In this document: in pieces, positions 44,307-53,615 of the stretch | Layout of the letters: each line of letters starts with the position of its first letter | Numbering within the stretch: position 1 is the first letter of the stretch | NCBI RefSeq assembly: GCF_043290135.1 | Contig: NC_134702.1 | Coordinates: 84,107,817 to 84,171,816 of the forward strand | DNA from: Rhipicephalus microplus | Taxonomy: Eukaryota; Arthropoda; Arachnida; Ixodida; Ixodidae | DNA length: 64,000 nt | Direction: 5' to 3' | Position numbers and translations under genes: made by a program | The notes under the pieces: generated by a model | Told to the model about the DNA's origin: nothing | What the model saw: only the letters and a program-made list of their open reading frames with translations | The model's database searches: none

Positions 44307-45929
44307 CCAATTTAGCCAGCGACCCAAGTAAGTCGCAATTTAACACCCCATTTCACAACCACGTTAACCAATTTAGCCATCGACCCAAGTAAGTCGCACT
44401 TTAACACCCCGTTAACCAATTATATGCTCCGCATCCTCCTCAGTGTTCCCCCGAGGGAAGCTGCGGGTAATTTTTTTTGTTGGTGTCGCGTGCGCAGCTG
44501 TTGGTACTGGATGCTCGTCCACCATTTTGGCCGCCCCCGCGCCCTGGCAATGGCGGGAAGGAACTCGACCGGTCCCTGCTTTTGCTTCTGCCTTCTTTAC
44601 CGCTCGCTGACCGCTCCGTGGCCCTCGAGGACCGTTTATCGTTGCCAGCTTCACTCTCTCTTTCGATGCTCTGCTGCCGGCCTGTCGGTGGCTTGCGAGC
44701 CAGGCGAAACTTGCAGTTCCGGCTCCCTGTGTGATGCGCACCATGGCACACGATGCAGACCGGCGTGCACGTAGGTGGCTCTCCTTCTGGCGGGGCAGGA
44801 TGGTCCTTCCCGCAACGGTGACATAGGTTGCTCTTCGGACGATAGCAAACGTCCGCTCGATGTCCAACTCGTCTGCAGTTGTAGCAGGTCTCGACTAAAT
44901 TTCTGTACGGGATCACAGCGTACAGACAGTTCCAGTAAGTAATCTGCCGGGGTATGCGTTTTCCCCCGAAAGTAATCTGAATTGCCTTTGACTTTCCCAG
45001 AGGTCTCGCGTCCAGAATGTCTATGCCTTCATTCTTCTTCAGGAATCCCGCCCGAACTTCTTCCACTGCGCATCCATCATAAGCATTATAAATCACTCCC
45101 CGCACGGAGTTCTCCAACGGCGCCACGAACGCCGAAACCGGCAGGTCACGATCACCCAGCTTGAGCGTCTTCACAGTCGCATATGCCCCACTGCGATTTA
45201 TGCACGGTGTGCTCACCGTCAACGTGTTTGTGCCATTTACCCGCACAATGTCTTCTTCCGCGGCAATCGCACTCGTTAGACGCGCTGCTGCTCTCAGTGC
45301 ACATCCGAGTTCTCTCGCTGTCACAACACTCAAGTCCCAGTTCTGGGGCCTGTACACAATCTTGAAATCCGTGGCTGGCAACTTGAGAAACGGTCCGCGT
45401 TTCTTCCATACCGGCGCTTTCCCCCGCTTGACTTGCTGCGCTCCGTGCGTCTTGCGCCCGTCGCTGCCGGCCTGCGTCTCGCAAGGCTTACTCTTGGCGT
45501 TGTCGCCATGCCGAGTCTTCTTAAATCAGTCCTGTGCCTTCAGCACTGGAGCCTACTCTCCCGCTTCAAAATCTTCGGGTGTTATAGTCTCCCCTTCGAC
45601 GTAGTACTCCATCTTCAGACCAACAAGACCCACGGTCACCGGGCGTAAGTCAGACGCCGGGCGACGCGGCCCAGGCCAGGCTTGGCCTAGGAGATAGGCC
45701 TAGCCTTGCCACCGCGGGGTTGATAGGAAAATCTCGGAAACTCCAAAAACGGGGACAAACTTGCCTAAACGAGTGGTGTCCGTAGGTAAAGGGCAACCTC
45801 CTGCAGACGAGCCCACTGACAGCAAGTCCAGAAAAAAGCGCGTCCGCCGATAGTCGGTCACCGGGCCGGAGCTCATGTGAAACACGTACGCACAGCGTCT
45901 CACTCCAGCCGCCTCTCTCAGAGTGCCTC

Positions 45930-46110
45930 CAAGTTCTACACTCTGAAGGGCAAAGTACGCGTGGCAGATGAGAACGCGCACCGCCGAGCGCTCACTGCGC
46001 CATCTTGCTGGTAATGCTGAAAACACGATAGTGCTTCCCCCTTACCCCCCGAGATGCACATCACCAGCGGTAAGTGGTAGATGCAAAATGTAAATAGCTT
46101 GCCGTTTGAG
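45930..46110 (+). repeat. Dispersed repeat W, copy 2 (right part)
   Basis: GGGCAAAGTACGCGTGGCAGATGAGA through AGCTTGCCGTTTGAGCGTC matches 1443-1593. It follows the 5' end of LINE-B, with about 220 bp of unmatched sequence between. Confidence 0.65.
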
Positions 46111-46124
46111 CGTCAAAAAACCTG

Positions 46125-46172
46125 CTCCACGGTGGCTCAGTGGTCGCGGCTCAGAGGGTCGACGTTCGATTA
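46125..46172 (+). mobile_element. SINE head (tRNA-like) fragment
   Basis: CCACGGTGGCTCAGTGGTCGC (A-box region) and CGACGTTCGATTACGC (B-box-like) are followed directly by (TA)n. The SINE body is missing. Confidence 0.6.
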
Positions 46173-46174
46173 CG

Positions 46175-46256
<82 letters not shown>
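46175..46256 (+). repeat. (TA)n microsatellite, ~41 units
   Basis: A pure TA dinucleotide tract joining the SINE head to repeat V copy 3. It may form cruciform DNA. Confidence 0.97.
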
Positions 46257-46259
<3 letters not shown>

Positions 46260-46350
46260 ATGAGTGGCAGCAACGCCCACGCCAACGCCAGCGGCAAAAT
46301 CCAAAATCCAGCAGAGAGTGCCCATATAATTGCTATCACAATAAAAGCAG
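46255..46350 (-). repeat. Dispersed repeat V, copy 3
   Basis: On the - strand TGTGATAGCAATTATATGGGC and GCCGCTGGCGTTGG resemble V copies at 1790-1920 and 38840-38965. The most diverged of the three. Confidence 0.45.
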
Positions 46351-46559
46351 CCCGCGCTCGGCACCCAGCTCGTCGCGATGCGCCAACGCACGCTCATTTT
46401 TCACGCGTACTCTGCCCCACGCATGGGGGCGGGGGGGGGGGGGGTAGGTGCTTGTGAACTTGCACTTGTCCTTCGGCGGGGACAATCGTGTACATTGGCC
46501 TTTCACCGGAATGATTGCATTAGTTGCCTATGCCACAAAGGCTAACTTCACTCGCTGGT

Positions 46560-46873
46560 CAGGCCCCGTTTGCGAAACGAGCGCGCTTTTCAAACACAGC
46601 GAAGTAACATCTGGGACACTCGTTAGTTCGCGCTCATATCTGTGCCTGTGATTACGTTTTGTGCGTCGTTTTTGTTTAAACAGCGCGGTAAGCGTCAAGT
46701 TGTAAACGTTGTTGGTTAGCTCTCGTTCTGTGTGTGTTGTTTCCGTGCGTCATTTGTGCGTGAGCAGCGCGTTGCACGTTCCGATCTGCTTATTTCTACT
46801 TTACTAGCATTATTTCTACTTTATTGCTATCGCATTCATTGTTTTACCCTTGCGGAGAAAGTGTGACTTTTTT
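46560..46873 (-). repeat. Dispersed repeat W, copy 3
   Basis: On the - strand it begins AAAAAAGTCACACTTTCTCCG with AATGAATGCGATAGCAATAA and continues with CAAATGACGCACGGAAAC, like W at 1127. Inverted relative to copies 1 and 2. Confidence 0.55.
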
Positions 46874-48440
46874 CTTGCGATTAATTTAAACAACATGGTA
46901 AACGGGCTACGAATCAGCTTTTCAACAGTTCGCAAATAAGTGTAGAGGTAGTTCGGCGATGCTGTAGTGTGAATTAGCTCATAGAGGGGCAGCACTGTTA
47001 GGTCACCGTTTGCGCTGTGCGCGAACGCCCCTAAGAAGGCTGTCCCAAGCACACGGGAAAAGACGTAGTAAGTCACCTTACAGAGGAACTAAAGAGAGTT
47101 AATTTTTTGTTGTATTGGTTAATTACAATTTCAGACTGCCGAAAGCGTACCACGTGGAAACGCCTGGTAAGCGATAGAACACGCGAAAACAACGAACAAG
47201 TGTCGACGCTACCGCAATGTACGCCACACCTGGTCGGAGTGTTATCATAGAGGCAGGTACCTTATGAGAGTGGAATTGGTGTGGCAAAAAGAAATTCCGG
47301 AAAGGAAGGCACTGGCGGTGGTAGAACCTTCACAAAGCTGCACAGGATACTTGTGGTGTGATAGAATCACCACAATCTGGTCGATTTTTGGCGTTACCTC
47401 AGTTAGACTGCAGTCGAAAGGCGAAGGAATTCCTTATTTAGCAACTTATACGAGCTTTCCATGCGCCTTAAATGATTAGGATGCGGCAAGCTTCCGGAGA
47501 GTCGGTGCTGACCTTACTACGCGTGGACGTCGCTGCTATAGAGTGGGAAAGTTGAAAATGTCAGCCCGTCCTTTCATTACCGATCACATCACCGCTTCCT
47601 AGTTTAGTAGGCGTAACTAAATATATTATGTGCTTTTCTTAGCATTTTCTACCGCGTATTCCAAGTCCACGCTGCTGATTTTATGGCGCACTGACTGAGG
47701 CAATATACCTTACCTGATCCACCAAGAAAGAAAATGGAATGTTAGCGGCGTCAACGCGAGTCATTAAAAAACCATCACGTGATTACGACACCATATGAGG
47801 TCAACAAGACCTCAGCTTAGTAACGTAGCGTGTTGGTCGTGATGATGTCATATTGTACATTTTTAGCGCACACGTTGTTGCAAGTTCACGCTTGTGTGTG
47901 CCACGTCTTTCTTTGTCCGTGTTTTTTCATGCGCTAAAAAAACTACAGTAGGACTTCAGCGACAGGCAAAATTTATGAAATCATCAAGACGTCACATTAC
48001 TTGACGTCACATAATGACGTCAGCACGCTAAATTGTCGCTTTGTAAAGAATAGGTCGATCACGGAGGCTATGCAAAACCTGCAGGTGAGTTGTCTACTAT
48101 CCCGGAGGCCGTGCAGAACCACGCTACAGGCACAGAGAGCGTCAAGGGGGAAGGAAAATTAACATGTCGAATAAGAAGGTTTTCGTCTTCGGGTTATCTT
48201 AGGCGTATGCGATAGGGGACTCTGGGAGTTTATTCCTCTGCATCGTGTGCATAAATAAAAGAAAGGAATGAATGTGCTTTGGGGACAAAAAGAAAGACAG
48301 GGAAATTACATTATTTCCCGTCAAAAAGGACCATGTATAGATACTCCCTCTGTACTCGTCTTCTTGGCAATTATAGTTCCTGCATCCGACTTCAGACACA
48401 TCGACACACGTGTTCTGCGAGCAAAGATGAAGTTAATAAA
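46874..48440. other. No gene seen (intron 3a of SEC14-like gene)
   Basis: No exon, no SINE and no LINE signature. A cluster of GTCA/TGACGTCA words lies at 47760-48020. Confidence 0.5.
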
Positions 48441-48442
48441 AT

Positions 48443-48970
48443 CACAGCATATCCACGGAATGAATGATGATGAGTGGGATAAAGCGTTCATCAATTTGTC
48501 CGTGCTTCCGGCCGTGTGTCTGTGCGTTCGTGCGCATGTTCATGCGTTCGTCCGCACGTCCACGCATCAGTCGATACATACGTGCGTCGGTTCGTGCGTC
48601 TATTCATGCGTGCATCCGTGCGTCCGTCCTTGTGTCTGTCTGTCTGTCCATCTGCTTGCCTGTCTGTCCATTCGTGCGTCCATTCGTCCATCTAGTGAAC
48701 ACTTCAAGTACCGCCATATCGCTTCTTTTTATCATATATTCATCATATACCGCCATCCAGCGGACAATCCAAGGACTAAACGAGAGCATGTACCACATTT
48801 CTGTTGTAAGCGCTTTGTTAACATCAAGAGCGTGATAATGACGCCGTGCTACGTTTTTCGTAACATGTGGACATGCTGATATGTGCCCGAGGGCGGGTAT
48901 GCGCCACAGGTTGCGCACTACGACAACGGGGGACGCACAAGCCACGTCATAAGGAGCTTCGCCTCTAAAA
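48443..48970 (+). mobile_element. HINE-like family X, copy 3 (most complete)
   Basis: A leader CACAGCATATCCACGGAATG, then GAGTGGGATAAAGCGTTC (a mutated GGGGCGAAGC), then a (GTCY)n-type block at about 48490-48690. The conserved segment has CACTTCAAGTACCGCC and TCATATATTCATCATAT, followed by GGGGGACGCACAAGCCACG. The terminal stem-loop is AAGGAGCTTCGCCTCTAAAA. It is about 530 bp with the full order of parts, so it serves as the reference for family X. Confidence 0.75.
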
Positions 48971-49077
48971 GGAAGAGGATAAAGAGAGTGCATACCGCTT
49001 CACGATGATGATAGTTTTCTGTACGCTCCGTGGCAACTACTCACTCTCAGTTTAAAGAGCTCTATTGTCAAAGAAAT

Positions 49078-49628
49078 TACACCATCACCCGGTAAAGGAA
49101 ACAACGTGTAGATGCGAAGCAACGGGCGCTAACACTACCACTGACGGCGTCGTTGACGCTGGCAATCATCGCAACGTTGCGCAGGAGAGAAACCTGTGGA
49201 GTCGCAAAGCACGCAGTTATGGACCAGCGTTTCCCACTGAAACGTGCCAATCGCTGCTAATTGGTGATGAGAGAGAGAAGACCGTAATGAGACACAGAGG
49301 CCGCAGTCCGCTTTTAGATAACGCGCACGCTGCGAATCTTTATTGTTCAACTACGCACAGGAGAAATCTTCCACCAGTACTACCTTGGAGGTTAGAATAC
49401 TGTGGCTATATATGCGGGGTAGTCAGTGAACGCTTGTGCAGCGCGAGCAGTCTGTTTTTTCAATCAAGAAACACGCCAGCAGATGGTGCCCACGTCGGCG
49501 TTGCGAGGCGAGAGAGCAGGGGATCATATGAGAAAAAGAGAGAGAGAGGGAGGAGGGGACGCACATGCGCAGTGGAGCGCAGATGCCACCGGATGAAGCT
49601 CGCTCATAAGATGCTTCGCATATGAAAG
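49078..49628 (+). mobile_element. HINE-like family Z
   Basis: GATGCGAAGCA at 49111-49121, about 33 nt from a tentative start, and its complement at the 3' end as AAGATGCTTCGCATATGAAA (about 49609-49627). The interior has a TATA-like CTATATATGCGG at about 49413 and GCGAGAGAGCAGGGG and GACGCACATGCGCAGTGG segments, echoing the promoter layout of family Y without sequence identity. It ends about 22 nt inside intron 3a, next to the splice donor at 49649. The 186-codon frame across it is not supported. Confidence 0.55.
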
Positions 49629-49649
49629 AGAAATGCGCCGAGCACTCAC

Positions 49650-49743
49650 GTTTGATCTGGAAGTTGCCGAAGGGGTAGATCCAGACAGGACCACCGTGTT
49701 TGTGGACGCCGTACATGCCCCCGATCAAAGTTCTGTGCACGAA
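49650..49743 (-). CDS. SEC14-like protein, exon with GGMYG / PVW motif
   Basis: A 94-bp exon after CCTTGCACAG, phase 0 at the start and phase 1 at the end (AAAC|gtgagt). It reads FVHRTLIGGMYGVHKHGGPV, then WIYPFGNFQIK. In SEC14L proteins this is the start of the CRAL-TRIO lipid-binding domain (x-x-x-L-x-GGMCGYDxDGCPVW). The spacing from the preceding PPE and the intact G-x-PVW core are as expected. Confidence 0.95.
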
Positions 49744-51185
49744 CTGTGCAAGGCAAGAATCAAGGAAGATGACATAGAGGCTAAGGTAAATTGAAAAGGT
49801 CATCATATTCCTGGTTGTACGTAAAGTACGAAAATGCATGCTAACAGTACCCAGCTCGTTTATTGCTATATTGTAGACGTGGCTCGAGAAGCCAACACTA
49901 TTATTGTTCTTGTTTTCCTGAGAAATCCCCTCACGTACTCAAGAAGACTCAAATAATTTTTGTTATGTTTGCGAAACTATTCGAAAACTAGTATAATCAG
50001 GACTACCCCAACATAGAAGTGGGCTTCTCGTGAGGTCATTCGCGGCCGAAGTCACAAAACTTCTCTTTCGTAAGCGCACTTTCCGACTGGTCGGCCGAGT
50101 ACGCTACTAATAAGCCCACATTGGGACCGGCAGCGATATTCCCATGTGAGAAATATTAGCGTAGTACTTTCTAGGAGCATGGGCTACGGGTTTCGCTATC
50201 GTCGTATTATTGGGAAATGCGCTGTTTTGTACGTGCACGCGTATCTTTTCCAGGTAAGTCATCCGCTTGTAACCAAATTGACCTATTTTGTGCACTCAGT
50301 TATTAGTGATACCTTGCGACCGGAGAAGCTCAGCAAGTGCGGTCGCAAGTTTAACTGCGGCGGAAGTCACCATCGAACTAAAATCGCTGATTGAGTCTGG
50401 GCTGATTAATTTTAGATTTTTGTCCCCACACCGCGCAACCAGTTAACGGGCTTCACGTATCACTTATGACTCCAAATACGGGCCGTTCTCGAAAGCAGAG
50501 CAGCTGCTTCACTTCAGCTACTATACAGGTACCGACTATCACAAATGCCGGTCAGTGTTCGCTAATTTATGCGCGATTTCGGCTGCCACGCAGACAAATT
50601 TCAGGTCGTGGAGGAGATTCTTGATATGTTGTGTTTGATAATTGTTTGCTTCACCTAAATGATGATAAATACTGGTCGTGCGCTGTTGTAATGTCAACAT
50701 TGTCTTCTGTGAGTCTCATCCCAATTATCAAGAAGTCTACAAGATTTCAGAATAGAATTGAAGATATGCCTATTTAACGAGCAAATCAGGCCATAAAAAG
50801 TAAGAGAAGCTGGTTTTGAGCTGAATGACAAGGCTCTAACCCCTTGTATTTTAGTCGGCATGGTTTACGTCTATATGAAAGTTTTGTACTACTACTACTA
50901 CTACTCGGCTTGGGTTAGTTTGCCCACGCGCCCTATAATGCATCAGTAGAATATTTCCAGTGATGTAACACAGCAATCATTACAATAGGTACACTACATG
51001 AATCGGTACAGTTGGCACAAATAATATAAACAAAATTTACTGAAGAGAAACGATAAAGAATATGGCACATGATCTGTGAACCATGTTTCTTGTTTCCGTC
51101 TATTTATAACGTTACAATGCTTGTTATATTGTTATATTTCAGGACCTCTGACGCGTCGGTAAAGCTACAGATTGAACTGGCTCAC

Positions 51186-51251
51186 CTCTGGTGGCTTATA
51201 GTCGTCCTTTGTCAAATCATCGATGTTGTGGGCTTTCCTCCATGCGATGGA
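51186..51251 (-). CDS. SEC14-like protein, exon of CRAL-TRIO N-domain (2)
   Basis: A 66-bp exon, phase 0 at both ends. Its acceptor is preceded by a run of 16 T on the coding strand, and its donor is GAG|gtgagc. It encodes SIAWRKAHNIDDLTKDDYKP and PE. Vertebrate SEC14L proteins have H-x-x-F/W-R-x-x-x-x-I/L-D-x-x...PPE at this place. It joins directly to FVHRTL of the next exon. Confidence 0.93.
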
Positions 51252-51374
51252 CTGCAAAAAAAAAAAAAAAAACTCAAGCTCTCAAGTCGTATCATTCAAT
51301 CAAGGCGTTTTCCTCGCCAGCAGAGCCTACAACACTGAACGTCATGCCGTTGCGGTTAGCAATAGAGTACTCAC

Positions 51375-51418
51375 CTTTTTCATCATCTCCTTAGCTTGCT
51401 GGATGTCAAAGTTTCGGG
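51375..51418 (-). CDS. SEC14-like protein, first visible exon (RNFD)
   Basis: A 44-bp exon after CGACAACAG, in phase 1 (CC completes an alanine codon if the previous exon ends in G). It reads RNFDIQQAKEMMKK and ends AAG|gtgagt. This is the L-R-A-R-N/K-F-D-x-x-x-A/S-x-x-M-L helix of the CRAL-TRIO N-domain. Upstream residues (about 40 in the family, ending Y-F/L-L-R-W-L-R-A) must come from an earlier exon that I could not find up to position 64000. The intron to the next exon is only 123 bp. Confidence 0.9.
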
Positions 51419-51584
51419 CTGTTGTCGAAGATCAGGTCGGTCATGAAAGAAAAAAAAGAACATGGTTGCTAAACCTCATACCCAACTCTCATTAGTCGAT
51501 GCGTGGATAGCGCACGCACACAACTGCCGCGCATCTCAAGCGCTTTCTCTCGACTCTCTGAAGCCCTAGCCCCACGTACGCGTT

Positions 51585-51596
51585 CCGACGCGTCGG
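51585..51596. repeat. Target-site duplication of LINE-A, left copy
   Basis: CCGACGCGTCGG immediately before the LINE-A 5' end, repeated exactly at 57267-57278. The 12-mer is itself a perfect palindrome. Confidence 0.8.
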
Positions 51597-51866
51597 GGGC
51601 GCTGCAAGCGCGCGATGATGTAGGACGTGCTGCGCTTCGGCTCCGCTGATTTTCAGCTGGAACCACGGGCAACTTCACAGTACCCCGTCAAGACCAACAT
51701 CAATCGTTTCGGCAACTCACAGGCAACACGTGGATACCAGTGTCATCCAGGTGGGCCCGTTTTTGACAACTTTACGGCCGATCATCACCCGACCACGTTG
51801 GCGACGCCGTTAGGCCAAACGGCGACGCCAACGCCCGGCGGCGTGGGACCGGCTTTCCGAGGCAAC

Positions 51867-53615
51867 ATGGACGCTACTCTCATGCAGCGTGGATACGACC
51901 CGCATGCCATGACGTGGGAAACGATTACGATTTCCGAAACGCCAAACTCTGCTTCTTCACCGAGGTTTCGGAGCCAAGCTCTCAACGACGCGGTGGAACG
52001 CCGCTCGCAAGCCAACGCCAAGAAGGCGGCGTCCGCCGCTGCTTCGGCATCCGGCACGCCAGCTGACAAGACGCAGCCTCCCGCTTCGCGCGCTGTCGTA
52101 CGCAAGGGCAAGTTTCTCACCAAATGGAAGCCTCGCCCGTTTCCGAAACCGAGTCCGGACGACTATGTAATAGTCGTAAAGCCACGAGAGTGCATCTCAT
52201 TGCATGATGCTTTCTCAGAGAACTGGTACGGGACTGCGTTTAAGGCATACCTCGGGCCCAAGCGAGCTGAGACGCTGACAGTTATTCCATCGAGAGAGCA
52301 AAATTTGATCATGATTTACACCCCGGACCCTGACACGGCGGACAAAATGATCGGGGACTTCGCGGTAAACATCGAGCACAGGCAGGTTCTGCTCAACGGG
52401 TACCTGCGACAAGATGGTAGCAATGTCTGCCACGGAGTTATCGTAGTCCGCAACACAGATACGACGGAGACGCTCCGAGAGAGCGTACGCTGGAGGTCAG
52501 GCACCATCGTCGAGGTGCGTAAAATTGGCACATCGAACAAGGCGCGTGTAACCTTCGCCGGCAAGGAGAAGCCACGCTTTGTTCACTACGACGCAATGCT
52601 GATCCCCGTCAAACCCTACTACCGGACGATCCCGGCCTGCGGCAAGTGCGGTGTCGTCGGCCATCGGATGGACACTTGTCCCAACCCACGACCGGATACG
52701 TGTGGCCTGTGTGGACAGCAGGTTCCGCTTGTGGAGGAGGGGGTGCGGGCCCCTCATGAATGTGTACCCGTATGTTCTGTGTGCGGTGGAGCACACGCCA
52801 CAAACTCTCGAGCATGTACGGCCAAGTACCGTAATTCCAAGGTGGCCGCACAACAGGGCGGAAAGTCCAAAAGGGCGTCCAAGAAACGACGCAAAGATCA
52901 GACTCCCAGTGAGCCACCACGCCGGAAAGTCGCCAAGACAGACAAGCCCGCTTCCCCTACTGGAGGAACCGAAAAGCAGCCGACGGCGCAACCATGCGGC
53001 GAAGCCGGGCCATGGGCCAACGCCGTCAAAAACGGAAAGCAGGTGGGTGGTACGGGTACAGCTGCCTCCTCATCCCCCCCTATCATCCCCTCTTCATCGC
53101 GTAACGCCGACCAAAATATTATTGCCAAACTTCAGGCAGAAATCGAAGCGTTACAAAAAAGACTAGCGGAAGCCGAGGCCAAACAGACCCAACTAGTCTC
53201 CCCTCCTCCTCCCCCCGCAGTAGAGGTAATGGAGAGTGAGACCGGGGCGGGGGCGGCAGACGCGGTTGCCGCACTCGAGGCTCGTGTGAACACCCTTGAG
53301 GTCCGTATGGACAGCCGTATAACTGTCCTCGAAACCCAAATCTCAGCGGCTGTAAATGCCGCCATTGCTAAAATGACAGAAACCATCCCTACCCTGAAAG
53401 CCCAACAAGTTGCGCGTTTCACCAAACGAGCCGGCCCAATTAAGGACGTGTCCGGCCGGTACCTTAAAACGCTTCGACGACAGATCGAATTTGAGGATGA
53501 TGACAGCTGCTCCGCCTCCGGAATTGAGGACACCCCCCTCCCCGCGAGTGCTGGCTCGGGAGCACCGCCACTGCAATCGCTCGTTAACTCCACTGACCAT
53601 GGCGGGCACCCTTAG
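51867..53615 (+). CDS. LINE-A ORF1, CCHC gag-like protein
   Basis: 582 codons from the first in-frame ATG (51867); the frame is open further upstream but without ATG. The N-terminal third is Ala/Ser/Thr-rich. The middle part (DDYVIVVKPRECISLHDAF...) is the conserved gag-like core. Then come three zinc knuckles: CGKCGVVGHRMDTC, CGLCGQQ...HECVPVC and CSVCGGAHATNSRAC. A Lys/Arg-rich segment (KRASKKRRK) and a C-terminal coiled coil (IIAKLQAEIEALQKRLAEAE) follow. Such proteins bind and package LINE RNA. No stop or frameshift is seen. It overlaps ORF2 by 17 nt. Confidence 0.93.
   Translation: MDATLMQRGYDPHAMTWETITISETPNSASSPRFRSQALNDAVERRSQANAKKAASAAASASGTPADKTQPPASRAVVRKGKFLTKWKPRPFPKPSPDDYVIVVKPRECISLHDAFSENWYGTAFKAYLGPKRAETLTVIPSREQNLIMIYTPDPDTADKMIGDFAVNIEHRQVLLNGYLRQDGSNVCHGVIVVRNTDTTETLRESVRWRSGTIVEVRKIGTSNKARVTFAGKEKPRFVHYDAMLIPVKPYYRTIPACGKCGVVGHRMDTCPNPRPDTCGLCGQQVPLVEEGVRAPHECVPVCSVCGGAHATNSRACTAKYRNSKVAAQQGGKSKRASKKRRKDQTPSEPPRRKVAKTDKPASPTGGTEKQPTAQPCGEAGPWANAVKNGKQVGGTGTAASSSPPIIPSSSRNADQNIIAKLQAEIEALQKRLAEAEAKQTQLVSPPPPPAVEVMESETGAGAADAVAALEARVNTLEVRMDSRITVLETQISAAVNAAIAKMTETIPTLKAQQVARFTKRAGPIKDVSGRYLKTLRRQIEFEDDDSCSASGIEDTPLPASAGSGAPPLQSLVNSTDHGGHP

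Larger units (their letters stand above)
43518..44470 (-). mobile_element. HINE-like family Y, copy B (longest), inside LINE-B
   Basis: On the - strand it begins TTACCCGCAGCTTCCCTCGG (44470) with GATGCGGAGCATATAA, and ends AGATGCTCCGCATCTAAAA (43518). It interrupts LINE-B ORF1 between N and KVSLSG, both flanks being A-rich. On the + strand it carries tandem GCGCATGCGC units, a TATA box, a 111-codon Arg-rich frame and AATAAA. It must be younger than the LINE-B insertion or have travelled with that LINE copy. Confidence 0.8.
42893..45612 (-). pseudogene. LINE-B ORF1 (CCHC gag-like), split by insertion
   Basis: The frame starts MEYYVEGETITPEDF at 45612. It has in-frame stops TAG (45555-45553) and TGA (45528-45526), then is open from 45525 to the insertion at 44470. 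It contains three zinc knuckles: CYNCRRVGHRADVC, CHRCGKDHPAP...CTPVC and CIVCHGAHHTGSRNC, then a basic Ser-rich region. It resumes after the insertion at 43517 as VSLSGTASQNETARERELAA with a heptad-like coiled coil (LIKRMENRIAEMERA, LEARVEKIEARLDTIEERL), and ends at 42893. ORF1 proteins of this type coat LINE RNA. Confidence 0.9.
39307..45705 (-). mobile_element. LINE-B, RNase H-class non-LTR retrotransposon, dead
   Basis: A nearly full-length copy on the - strand: a 5' region from about 45705, ORF1 (45612 to 42893), ORF2 (42915 to about 39390), and a 3' tail AATAAAGTTTTTCCATCCAT ending at about 39307. The ORF1/ORF2 overlap is 23 nt. The ORFs carry CCHC knuckles, an APE endonuclease, reverse transcriptase and RNase H, as in the I-like group. 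It is inactivated by two stops and a 0.95 kb insertion in ORF1, plus a stop and a frameshift in ORF2. It sits in intron 3a of the SEC14-like gene in the gene's own orientation. Confidence 0.9.

Noticed and set aside
49065..49625. 186-codon + strand frame
   Set aside because: It coincides with repeat Z, ends in the terminal hairpin, and shows no domain or coding bias.
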